From the NCBI RefSeq assembly GCF_020194955.2, contig NZ_JAFCIY020000001.1, forward strand, positions 248,001 to 312,000: a stretch of 64,000 bases of DNA, given 5' to 3'. Source of the DNA: Desulfuromonas sp. CSMB_57 (GTDB lineage: Bacteria; Desulfobacterota; Desulfuromonadia; Desulfuromonadales; Syntrophotaleaceae). Shown piece by piece: positions 14,516 to 22,976 of the stretch (the stretch's first letter is position 1; the number at the start of each line of letters is the position of its first letter). The translations under genes were made by a program, and so were the position numbers. The notes under the pieces were generated by a model, which saw only the letters and a list, made by a program, of their open reading frames with translations, was not told the origin of the DNA and searched no databases.

Positions 14516-17179
14516 TCAGCGGTTTCGCTTGCGTCCGGAAAACCAGCGCAGCAGGGCCGGCAGGACCAGCAGATAGCTGAACATGCCGGTCAGCGAGCCC
14601 AGTACCATCACCCCGCCGAGGCTGGCCAGGCCCCGATGATGGGCGAGCAGCAGGCCGCCGAAGCCGATCATGGTGGTCGCGAAGCTCACGGCCACCGCCA
14701 TCGGCGTACTGGTTGCGAACAGATCTCCGGAGGAAATATCTTTCCAACGATGCTGGAGGTTCACGCCGCCATCGACACTGATGGCAATGAGCATGGGGAT
14801 GGCGAAGAAGTTGGCCAGGTTGAAGCTCAGGCCGATCCAGCCCATGATGGACAGCAACCAGACCATGCTGATCGCCAAAGGCAGCAGAGCCATTGCCACG
14901 TAATGGAAGGCCCGCGAAAATCCGTAGAGCAGCAGGCTGACCAGCAGCAGCGTCAGCAGGGCGGCCTTGAGGAAGGTGCGCCGCATCAGCTGGGCTGATT
15001 CGTACACGCTGATCGGCACCCCCGTGATCTGCGGATCCACTTGCCGCAGTTCGGCAATGAAGCGTTCCAATTGTTCGAACTGCCAGATATCGCCGCGCGG
15101 CACGACCTTTACTTGCAGTCGCCCATCGCGCCCGACAAACTGTATGCGTACCGACTCGGGAAGGGTTTCCACCGTCACCGGCGCCGCTGTCAGCCATCGA
15201 CGAAGCAGGCTCTGGGTGTCGGCCGCCTCCCGCTGCAGTTGTGCCTGCAGGCCGGCCAGCCGTTGCGCACGGGCAGGATCCTCGTTAAGTTGCTTGGAAG
15301 CTTTTTCGATCCGGACCAGAACCCTGTCAAGGCGGCCCACATCCTCGCCGGCGCCGGCGGCGAACAACCGTTCCGCCAGTTGCTCCAGGGCTGCTGCCAA
15401 CCGGCGTAAAGCCGGGGCGAGGACCGCACCGTCGACGTCTTCCACCCAAGACGTTGGGCCTGTCTCCGGACCGATGGATGCGGCCGCAGCGGCGAACAGC
15501 TCGGCCTTGCGCTCCTGATCCTGGGGCAGATAATCGGTGAGACTTTCCATGTGTCCCACTGTCGGCAAGGCCGCGAAGCGGCGCTGCAGGTCCCGAGCCT
15601 CGGCCAGATCGTCGGCCACGGCGATGGCATACCAGGTTGATTCGTCGGCCGTATCCACCAGCAACTTTTCGTATGTCACCGATTCCAGGCCGCGGGCTTG
15701 CAGTTCCAACAGGTTGTAACTGAAACGCACCCGCATCAGCCCCGGCAGCAGCACCAGGGTGAAAATCGTCAGCACCGTCAGCAGCCGTTTAGGGTGCGCC
15801 GTCCAGCGGCCGATGAACGGCAATCTCACCATACGCGCAGGTACCTGGTCGCGCCTTTCAACCAGCAGCAACAGGGCGGGCAGAATCACCAGCATGGCTG
15901 CCAGACTCAGCAGAATGCCCGTGCCGCCGATGAGTCCGAGCTGCGCCAGGCCGGAAAAATCCGAGCCCAATACGGAGTAGAAGGCGCACACCGAGGTGAC
16001 GGCGCCCAGGATGACGCCGGGCCCCGTTCGGCTCAAAGCAATTCGCACCGACTCTTTGATGTCCATCCCCTCCTGGCGACACTCTACATAGCGCATGACC
16101 AGGTAGACGCCGAAGTCCTTGCCGATGCCGATGAGCACCAGCACGAAAACGATGGACAGCAGGTTCAGAACCCCCACGCTGAGGGTGGTGAACCCGAAGG
16201 TCCAGGCGATGGCGAGCAGTTGGGCAAGAACCACCAGCACCGGTCGCACCCAGCCGTGCATCACGATCATGAACAAGGTGCCGACCAAAGCGATGGCTAT
16301 CAGGGAGGCACGGGTCATATCCCGATTGGTGGTGGTCATTTCATCGGCCGACAGCACCGGACGACCGGTCAACCCGGCTCGGATCCGCGGAAATTCGGCC
16401 CGCGTCGCCGCCAATTCCTGGCGAATCGCCGCCAACGGCGCGGCAATCACGTCCACCGTGCCGTAATCCTTGACCGGCAGGATGCGCATGATGAGCAACT
16501 GCTGCTCGCCGGCATAAAAATAGTGCTGAAAGCCTTCACGAACATCGAACAACTGCTCGGCTTGAGGCTCTCCCTTGAGGGCATCGTCCATGCGGCGGCT
16601 GAAATCCTCCAGCGCGGCAAGGGCCGGGCCCAGCATCCGCGCATCCAGTCCGACGTCGTTGTCGCCGCCGTCCAGCAGGGCGGCGCTCCGCTCCACCAGT
16701 TCAACCAGGCTGCCGCGCTGCAACCAGGCGCTGAGCTCAGGCCCGAGGGCCGCGACCAGACTACTCAATTCGGCGGCTTCATCCAGGGAGGAATAGTAGA
16801 GAAGGCCGGCTCCCAAATCGTCTGCCGTAATACGATAGTAAAGCGCTTCCACGTGCTCCGGATGAGTCCGCAGGCGCGCGGCCAGGGAAGCGGCAAACGC
16901 TTCCGCATGGATGGTTCCGTCCGGGACGTCCGGCACCTCCACGACCACATACAGATATTCCTGGTCGCCGAAATTTTTCAACGCTTCCAGATAGCGTCGC
17001 TGGTAGGGCACGCGCGGTGAAACCAAGTTGTCCTGATCGCTGTCCAACTGCAGGAAAAGAACCGCAATCACCGTGGAAAAGGCCGCCAGTAATGCTCCCG
17101 CCATTAAAATGCCACGCGGAAAGCGCACAATCAGGCTCCATAAACGGGTCAGGAGGCGATTCACTTGTCCCGATACCAT
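14516..17179 (-). CDS. MMPL/RND-family exporter, HpnN-like
   Basis: 887-residue inner-membrane RND protein: one N-terminal membrane helix, a large periplasmic loop (about 45-255), a block of five to six helices, a second periplasmic domain and a final block of helices. The pattern and length fit the hopanoid-associated HpnN group, which moves lipids to the outer membrane; no hopanoid synthesis genes are in the window, so the substrate is open. ATG 17179 has GGAGG upstream. Convergent with trkH. Confidence 0.85.
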   Translation of the reverse strand: MVSGQVNRLLTRLWSLIVRFPRGILMAGALLAAFSTVIAVLFLQLDSDQDNLVSPRVPYQRRYLEALKNFGDQEYLYVVVEVPDVPDGTIHAEAFAASLAARLRTHPEHVEALYYRITADDLGAGLLYYSSLDEAAELSSLVAALGPELSAWLQRGSLVELVERSAALLDGGDNDVGLDARMLGPALAALEDFSRRMDDALKGEPQAEQLFDVREGFQHYFYAGEQQLLIMRILPVKDYGTVDVIAAPLAAIRQELAATRAEFPRIRAGLTGRPVLSADEMTTTNRDMTRASLIAIALVGTLFMIVMHGWVRPVLVVLAQLLAIAWTFGFTTLSVGVLNLLSIVFVLVLIGIGKDFGVYLVMRYVECRQEGMDIKESVRIALSRTGPGVILGAVTSVCAFYSVLGSDFSGLAQLGLIGGTGILLSLAAMLVILPALLLLVERRDQVPARMVRLPFIGRWTAHPKRLLTVLTIFTLVLLPGLMRVRFSYNLLELQARGLESVTYEKLLVDTADESTWYAIAVADDLAEARDLQRRFAALPTVGHMESLTDYLPQDQERKAELFAAAAASIGPETGPTSWVEDVDGAVLAPALRRLAAALEQLAERLFAAGAGEDVGRLDRVLVRIEKASKQLNEDPARAQRLAGLQAQLQREAADTQSLLRRWLTAAPVTVETLPESVRIQFVGRDGRLQVKVVPRGDIWQFEQLERFIAELRQVDPQITGVPISVYESAQLMRRTFLKAALLTLLLVSLLLYGFSRAFHYVAMALLPLAISMVWLLSIMGWIGLSFNLANFFAIPMLIAISVDGGVNLQHRWKDISSGDLFATSTPMAVAVSFATTMIGFGGLLLAHHRGLASLGGVMVLGSLTGMFSYLLVLPALLRWFSGRKRNR

Positions 17180-17417
17180 GCGGCCTCCAATCTTCTGGGC
17201 CCTACGATTAAACAGCGAAAAAGATTGGTCCTTTCGGGACCGAGGGGCATAACCTAAATGCTTGAATTATACCAAAGGCCTTGGTAATTTTTGCCTGTGC
17301 TGGATGTTCGGAAAAATGGAATCTACTAAACGGGGTCATCTATTAAAAGGCTGTCGGTCAAGGGTGAGGAATTCACCCAAAACATTGGACAAATGTGTGG
17401 TTCTTTCCGGGGGAAAT

Positions 17418-18347
17418 GTGAAAAATAAGAAATTTATTCTTTTCTATAATACGATGTTTAATATGCCTCTCCATTATGACAAGGCGGATATCCCGGAAGA
17501 ATTTGAATTATCCACTGACCGAAAGTTGTTGCCGGAAGCTGATGCTGTCGTATTTCATATTCCCTCGCTCTTTTCTTCATTAGATAAAATCTCGCGATTT
17601 GTTCCTTCCATTTACTCGATGGCTTTAAGATTAGAGCGCCTTCGAAAAAAAAGAAATCAGATTTGGATCGCATGGTTTATGGAATCTGAGGTTAATATCC
17701 CTCATTTCAGAAAATCATCTTTCTTGAAATTCTTTGATTTGATTATGAGCCACCATCTGGATGCAGATATTCTTGCGCCCTATTTTTATTATGAGCTCAA
17801 TGATTTGCTGAGAAGACCAGTCCGCGAAAAAGTTGAAGGGAAAAATGTTTGTGCTTTTATCTCAAGTCCTTTTCATAAGAGCGGCAGGCTGGACTATTTG
17901 AAGGAATTTATGAATTATTTGGATATCCATTCCTATGGGAAGGTTTTACGAAACAAAATTATTGAAAAAGATACCGGACGTCAAACCAAGCTGGATATTT
18001 TGGCTAATTATAAGTTCACCATCGCCTTTGAAAATGCTATCGCAAAAGACTATGTAACCGAAAAATTTTATGATCCATTAATTGCGGGTTCCGTACCGAT
18101 TTATCTTGGCGCTCCTAATATTAATGAATTTGTGCCTGGAGACAAATGTTTTATAAATGTAAGTGATTGGGACGGGCCTGAATCTCTATCAAGATACATA
18201 ATTTCAGTATCTGAAGACGATGATCTATACAATAGCTATTTTTCATGGAAAAAAAAGGACTTAAAACCTTCGTTTATGAATTTGCTAGAAAAGAATAAGG
18301 AACACGCTTTTGTCAGGTTGTGCAGGAAAATTAAAGAAATAACATAG
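17418..18347 (+). CDS. Glycosyltransferase family 10 (fucosyltransferase-like)
   Basis: 309-residue predicted alpha-1,3/4-fucosyltransferase that would add fucose or a related sugar to a surface glycan. The diagnostic acceptor/donor motif FENAIAKDYVTEKFYDPLIA and the following GSVPIYLGAP are present near residues 195-225. The GTG start at 17418 has CCGGGGG four bases upstream and gives the natural N-terminus MKNKKFILFYNT; the open frame to 17262 is not needed. The gene is markedly AT-rich compared with its GC-rich neighbours, which suggests recent acquisition. Confidence 0.85.
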   Translation: MKNKKFILFYNTMFNMPLHYDKADIPEEFELSTDRKLLPEADAVVFHIPSLFSSLDKISRFVPSIYSMALRLERLRKKRNQIWIAWFMESEVNIPHFRKSSFLKFFDLIMSHHLDADILAPYFYYELNDLLRRPVREKVEGKNVCAFISSPFHKSGRLDYLKEFMNYLDIHSYGKVLRNKIIEKDTGRQTKLDILANYKFTIAFENAIAKDYVTEKFYDPLIAGSVPIYLGAPNINEFVPGDKCFINVSDWDGPESLSRYIISVSEDDDLYNSYFSWKKKDLKPSFMNLLEKNKEHAFVRLCRKIKEIT

Positions 18348-18436
18348 AAAATATTTGCCGTTTTTCCTGACAGTCGATTTATTGATATCAGGACCATGTT
18401 GAGCTATCATCCGTGCCCCGGGAGCCGAGGATATCA

Positions 18437-19096
18437 ATGAAGAGGTTGAGAGCAGGAATCCATGTGGACTATGCGCTACAGCTGCTCAACAAGGGCTTCG
18501 TATGCCTGCCCTTGCGCGCCGGCGGCAAGCACCTGGACCTCGCCGCCATGGGCATTGAACCGCTCCATCTTCACACCATGGGCAAGAGGCTGAAGGAAGC
18601 CATGTTTACGGGCATCACCATGTCTTTATCCCTCAAGCCACCCGGAGCAGACGACATCGAGCGCTGGTTCAGTGAATTCAGCGGCAATATCGGCATTTTA
18701 GCAGGCCACGGCAATCTCATCGTGCTCGATTTCGACTGTCCGGCCGCTTTTTTCCGCTGGCGCAAATCACATACCGAGCTGGTTTCACGCACTCCGGTTG
18801 CCCAGACCCCCGGTGGTTTCCACGTCTACCTGAGGTCGACCCAGCCCACGGTGACCTCAAGTCTCTATGGCGGACTGCGCAAAGCCGGTCATATCAAGGC
18901 GCTCAGCGGCTACGTCGTCAGCAGCCCGTCGCGACTTCAGGACGGCTCGACCTATTCCTGGCTTCCCGGACAATCGCCCTTCGACTGCAGCCCGCAGGAA
19001 GTTCCGGACCTTGGAAGCCTGTCGCTGTACGGGGAGTCGCCGCTCAAGCGCGTTTATGATCGCATCCTCAAGCGCGGCTATTTCGACCATCAGTAG
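18437..19096 (+). CDS. Stand-alone bifunctional primase/polymerase (Prim-Pol) domain protein
   Basis: 219 residues matching the N-terminal Prim-Pol (archaeo-eukaryotic primase) domain of plasmid and phage replication proteins. Visible: GNIGILAGHGNLIVLDFDC with the metal-binding D98 and D100, GGFHVY with the conserved histidine near 129, and the GYVVSSPS nucleotide-pocket segment at 158-165. There is no helicase or zinc domain, so it is a single-domain enzyme. ATG 18437 is preceded by GAGG; the GTG at 18413 is less likely. It is embedded between glycosyltransferases, 12 bp before the next one, which is unusual; its role there is unknown. Confidence 0.82.
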   Translation: MKRLRAGIHVDYALQLLNKGFVCLPLRAGGKHLDLAAMGIEPLHLHTMGKRLKEAMFTGITMSLSLKPPGADDIERWFSEFSGNIGILAGHGNLIVLDFDCPAAFFRWRKSHTELVSRTPVAQTPGGFHVYLRSTQPTVTSSLYGGLRKAGHIKALSGYVVSSPSRLQDGSTYSWLPGQSPFDCSPQEVPDLGSLSLYGESPLKRVYDRILKRGYFDHQ

Positions 19097-19108
19097 TCAG
19101 CGAGAGCC

Positions 19109-21307
19109 ATGTCTTCAGCCAGGAAGATATCTGTGGAGATGTCCGACGGAAAGCGATGCGGAACATTACCCTGCGTCAGCGTCGTCATGCCCGTGCGGAA
19201 TGGAGCTGCAACCATCGCCAGGACGTTACGTTCGCTGGTCCCCGACCTCGGATTGATCTGGGAGATTCTGGTCCTGGATGATGGCTCAACGGACCAGACG
19301 CCGGCAATTGCTTCCCGGATGGCGCAGCTCTACGGTCTGCCTCTCGAGGTCATTCCGGTTTGCGCCGGCAGCGCGGGCGGGGCCCGCAATGCCGGCCTCG
19401 CCCAGGCAACCGGGGAGTTTATCTTCCTGCTCGATGCCGATGACGAAGTGGTCGCCGGCGGCTTGTCGCTGCTGCACGAGGCATTGTGTCGGGATAAGCG
19501 CGCGGGACTTTCCATCGGCGCCAACATCCGCCGGACGCAAGGGCGGCCCGATAAGCTGAAGGTTCCGGTGGGCTATGGCGACAATCCGACGGAAAACGCA
19601 CACAACTACCTGCGCAACGGGATATGGCCGATTGCCATGGGCAGTGCGCTGGTCGTCTCCGCACGACTCGGGTCCCTGCGTTTTCCCGAGGCAATCGGAC
19701 TGGACGAGGACACTTGCTTCTGGGCCGCGCTGCTGGCGCGTGAGCGGGTCGCGACCATCGCCTCACCCGTTCTGCTGTACCACCATGACGAAACGCGGAT
19801 GGCCGATCGCTTCCTCCGTGCCCCTCGCCGAACCCTGCTTGCCATTTCCCGCGAATTCAACCGGCTTGCCGCCTTCGGCATCGACGGCGCTACCCTGCAG
19901 TGGCGCAAGGCATGGATTGCCCTGCGCATCGCCCGCCAGCTCCTGATAAGCCGGCGCTATGCCGAAGCGGCATACATCCTGCGCGTTGCGCGGGCCCATC
20001 CTGCGTTCCGTCAGGGCTGGAAGGTTTTCCAGTATCGGCTGCGCATCGGGACGGGCCTTGCTTGGAAAAATTGGCGGTCGGGCATTTCAGCAGAGTCCCA
20101 GCCGCACGGCGGTCCGCGAACCTTGATCCTGACCTACGATCCAGCCTGGCCGCCCGTTTCCGGCGCGGATCTCCGGAATTGGGGCAACGCAAAAGCGGCC
20201 GCACAGAGCGGGCCGGTGCTGCTCGTTTCGGTCCGTCCCCAGGAAGTCTCCGCGCCACCTCCCGAAGCCGCTGTCACCATCGCGTCCCTGGAGCGGGCCG
20301 GGGAGGGTCGAATGCCGAGCCTTGCCCGCCGCCGGACGCGCATCGAGCCGCGCATTTCCGCCGTCGCCCTGCAGCGATTGCTCGATATGGCCGGCACTTT
20401 CCGGCCGGATGCCATGGTGGTGGAGGGTATCCCCCTGTTTCGCCTCATCCCGCCGCTGCGCCGACTCGCGCGGCTGCTGGTTCTCGACATGCATAATGTC
20501 GAGTCCGAGCTGGTCAGCCAGCAGGACGAGCGGGCAACTCCCATGATGCAACTGACGCGGCTCCTGCGGAACGATGCCGCCCGCATCCGCCGACTGGAAG
20601 GCAAGGCCGCGACAATGGTCGATCGCGTCTGGGTCTGTTCGGAGGATGACCGCGAAAGGCTGCTGGCATTTGCCCGGCCCGGGGCGGTCGATATCGTTCC
20701 CAACGGCATCCCCCGCTGCGACGAAATGCCCACCGGCTTGGCGCCGCTGCCGCCCCTCGACGGCGGGTGCCCGACACTGCTCTTCGTCGGCCATCTCGGC
20801 TACTGGCCGAACGTGGAAGCCGCTCAGTGCCTGGCGCAGTCCATCCTGCCGCGGATTCGAAACCGGTTTCCGCGCACTGAACTGATACTGGCCGGCCGTT
20901 ATCCCAAACCCGCGGTGCGAGCCCTGGCCGAACTGCCTGGCGTGCAGCTCGTCGAGGCTCCGCAGGATCTCGCCGCTCTTTATCGCCGCTCCCAGCTCTG
21001 CGTCGCGCCCATCCGGGCCGGCGGCGGCACGCGGATCAAAATCATGGAGGCGATGGCCTGGGGACTGGCCGTGGTGGCCACGCCCCTTGCCGTGGAAGGC
21101 CTCGGTCTGGCCAACGGCATCGACGTTTCCCTCGCCGATACGGACGAGGGGCTGGCGAAACTCGCCTGCGATCTTTGCGCCGATCCGGCACGGTTGGAGC
21201 GGCAGCGCCGATTCGCGCATGCCTTTGTCAGATTGCAGTTCGGGCCACGGGCTATCCATGGCGCCGTGCGGCGCGGCCTGAACATTACCGAGGATGGACG
21301 CCCATGA
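19109..21307 (+). CDS. Fused glycosyltransferase: GT2 domain + GT4 domain
   Basis: 732 residues. Residues ~12-230 form a GT-A family 2 transferase with CVSVVMPVRNGAATI, a VLDDGSTD nucleotide motif and the DADDE metal site. Residues ~335-725 form a GT-B family 4 transferase with an N-terminal DLRNWGNAKAA segment, IVPNGIP and a C-terminal GGGTRIKIMEAMAWGLAVVA donor site. One polypeptide could add two successive sugars to a glycan. Its stop overlaps the next start (ATGA), so the two transferases are co-translated. Confidence 0.88.
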   Translation: MSSARKISVEMSDGKRCGTLPCVSVVMPVRNGAATIARTLRSLVPDLGLIWEILVLDDGSTDQTPAIASRMAQLYGLPLEVIPVCAGSAGGARNAGLAQATGEFIFLLDADDEVVAGGLSLLHEALCRDKRAGLSIGANIRRTQGRPDKLKVPVGYGDNPTENAHNYLRNGIWPIAMGSALVVSARLGSLRFPEAIGLDEDTCFWAALLARERVATIASPVLLYHHDETRMADRFLRAPRRTLLAISREFNRLAAFGIDGATLQWRKAWIALRIARQLLISRRYAEAAYILRVARAHPAFRQGWKVFQYRLRIGTGLAWKNWRSGISAESQPHGGPRTLILTYDPAWPPVSGADLRNWGNAKAAAQSGPVLLVSVRPQEVSAPPPEAAVTIASLERAGEGRMPSLARRRTRIEPRISAVALQRLLDMAGTFRPDAMVVEGIPLFRLIPPLRRLARLLVLDMHNVESELVSQQDERATPMMQLTRLLRNDAARIRRLEGKAATMVDRVWVCSEDDRERLLAFARPGAVDIVPNGIPRCDEMPTGLAPLPPLDGGCPTLLFVGHLGYWPNVEAAQCLAQSILPRIRNRFPRTELILAGRYPKPAVRALAELPGVQLVEAPQDLAALYRRSQLCVAPIRAGGGTRIKIMEAMAWGLAVVATPLAVEGLGLANGIDVSLADTDEGLAKLACDLCADPARLERQRRFAHAFVRLQFGPRAIHGAVRRGLNITEDGRP

Positions 21308-22875
21308 TACCACCGTTGCTGCACCAGACATGGAAAACCGATCACCTTCCCGACCGCTTTGCCGGCTACGTTGAGAGCTGGCAGCGTCATAATCCCGGCT
21401 GGACCCGCATTCTGTGGACGGATCGGATGCTGCTCGAATTTGTCGCCGAACACTATCCGGATTTTCTTTCCACGTTTTGCAGCTACCGCTTTGGCGTCCG
21501 GCGAGCCGATGCCGCCAGATATCTGTTATTGCATCATTTCGGCGGTATTTATGCCGATATCGATTGCCGGTGCGTGGCGCCCTTCGACCCCATCATGGAC
21601 GAAGAGCGAGTCGTGCTGTGCAAGGAGCCTCCATCCCATGCGGATCGGCAGGCAACGCTTCGCGGTCTTCCCTATCTGGTCTTCAACGGTACCATGGCAA
21701 GCCCGCCCGGCCATCCCTTCTGGCCGCACGTCCTCGCTTATCTCCCGGGTCTGGCGCAGGCCAAGGAAACCCTCGACGCCACCGGCCCCTGCCTGCTCAC
21801 ATCCGCCCAACTGAGCTTTCCCAACCAGGCCGGCCTGGTGATCCACCCGTCGCACCTCTTTACGCCCCTGAACAGCAACGGCGCCCGAGAGGCCGGCACA
21901 ACCGGCCGGGTTGAATTGTCCATCCACGACTGGGCCGGTACCTGGTGGTCGCCAAAGCCTGCCGGGAAATGGCACGATCGCCTGCGCCTCGCCTTTTACA
22001 AAACGCGTTATCGCCTGGAACGCGGCGAGCATCTGTGTGAAACCACCGCGCGCCTGTCGGTTGATGCGGCCGCCTTGACGGCGTCGGCACCACGCGGCGA
22101 CAACCTTGCGATCCTGGTGCCGCTGCGCGACGCGGCACAGCATATCGAACCGTTTCTCAAGGCTGTCGGCGGATTGGAACATTCCAAGGAAAAGACCAAA
22201 CTCGTTTTCTGCGAAGGGGACAGCGCGGACGACAGTTGGGAGCGACTCCAGGCAGCGGTTGAGCCGCTGCGGAAAGAATATCGCCATATCGTTCTGTTGC
22301 AGAAGCAGGTAGGTACGCGAATCGACAGGTCAAAACGATGGAAGGCAAAGATACAGCGGGCGCGGCGCGCGGGTATCGCTTCCGTGCGAAATCACCTTAT
22401 CGACCATGGTTTGGATGCTTCCGACGACTGGGCGCTGTGGATGGACATCGACGTCTGGCACTTCCCGGCGGACATGGTCCGGCGTCTTGTAAACACCGGC
22501 GGCCGGATCGTGACCCCCAATTGCGTGAAGGTGCCGGGCGGTCCGAGTTTCGATCTCAATGCCTTCGTAACTCTCCACCCGGAAAAGGATTATCGCTACT
22601 ACCGCGCCACCCGCCGCGGGCTGTATCAACCGCCGGCCAACACCGTCCGCCGCATGCATCTCAGCGACGTTCGCCATCTGGAGCGGATCGATCTCCACTC
22701 GGTGGGGGGTACCATGCTGCTGGTCGACGCCGCGCTTCACCGCGCAGGCCTGCGATTCCCGGAAATTCCCTATTGCGACCTCATCGAAACCGAAGGATTC
22801 GCCGCCCTTGCACGCGATCTGGGCATCATCCCCCTCGGCTTGCCAAAGGTTGAAGTGCTACATGTGCCTTGGTGA
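21304..22875 (+). CDS. Fused glycosyltransferase: GT32 domain + Anp1/GT62-like domain
   Basis: 523 residues. The N-terminal half (1-240) is an OCH1-like GT32 transferase with HQTWKTDHLP, FGVRRADAARYLLLHHFGG and the DXD motif IYADIDCR. The C-terminal half (about 270-520) resembles the Anp1/Mnn9 GT62 family, with a VPLRDAAQHI start, FCEGDSADDSW, ASVRNHLI and the DXD-like LWMDIDVWHFP. Both halves keep putative metal-binding aspartates. The ATG at 21304 overlaps the preceding stop. It ends the glycan cluster. Confidence 0.83.
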   Translation: MIPPLLHQTWKTDHLPDRFAGYVESWQRHNPGWTRILWTDRMLLEFVAEHYPDFLSTFCSYRFGVRRADAARYLLLHHFGGIYADIDCRCVAPFDPIMDEERVVLCKEPPSHADRQATLRGLPYLVFNGTMASPPGHPFWPHVLAYLPGLAQAKETLDATGPCLLTSAQLSFPNQAGLVIHPSHLFTPLNSNGAREAGTTGRVELSIHDWAGTWWSPKPAGKWHDRLRLAFYKTRYRLERGEHLCETTARLSVDAAALTASAPRGDNLAILVPLRDAAQHIEPFLKAVGGLEHSKEKTKLVFCEGDSADDSWERLQAAVEPLRKEYRHIVLLQKQVGTRIDRSKRWKAKIQRARRAGIASVRNHLIDHGLDASDDWALWMDIDVWHFPADMVRRLVNTGGRIVTPNCVKVPGGPSFDLNAFVTLHPEKDYRYYRATRRGLYQPPANTVRRMHLSDVRHLERIDLHSVGGTMLLVDAALHRAGLRFPEIPYCDLIETEGFAALARDLGIIPLGLPKVEVLHVPW

Positions 22876-22897
22876 AGGATGTGTCGAAATCGGAAAT

Positions 22898-22937
22898 GGG
22901 GTCAAATCTGCTGTTGGCTTTTAGTACTCATGACCCC
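22898..22937. repeat. REP-like inverted repeat GGGGTCA-N26-TGACCCC
   Basis: Seven-base arms at 22898-22904 and 22931-22937 in the spacer between the convergent glycosyltransferase and trkA genes. A solo GGGGTCA occurs near 17333. Similar GGGGTCA elements are often dispersed intergenic palindromes. Confidence 0.4.
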
Positions 22938-22976
22938 TTTGGTTCCCTGCCTTCTGCAGGCCGACTGTGTCTCCCC

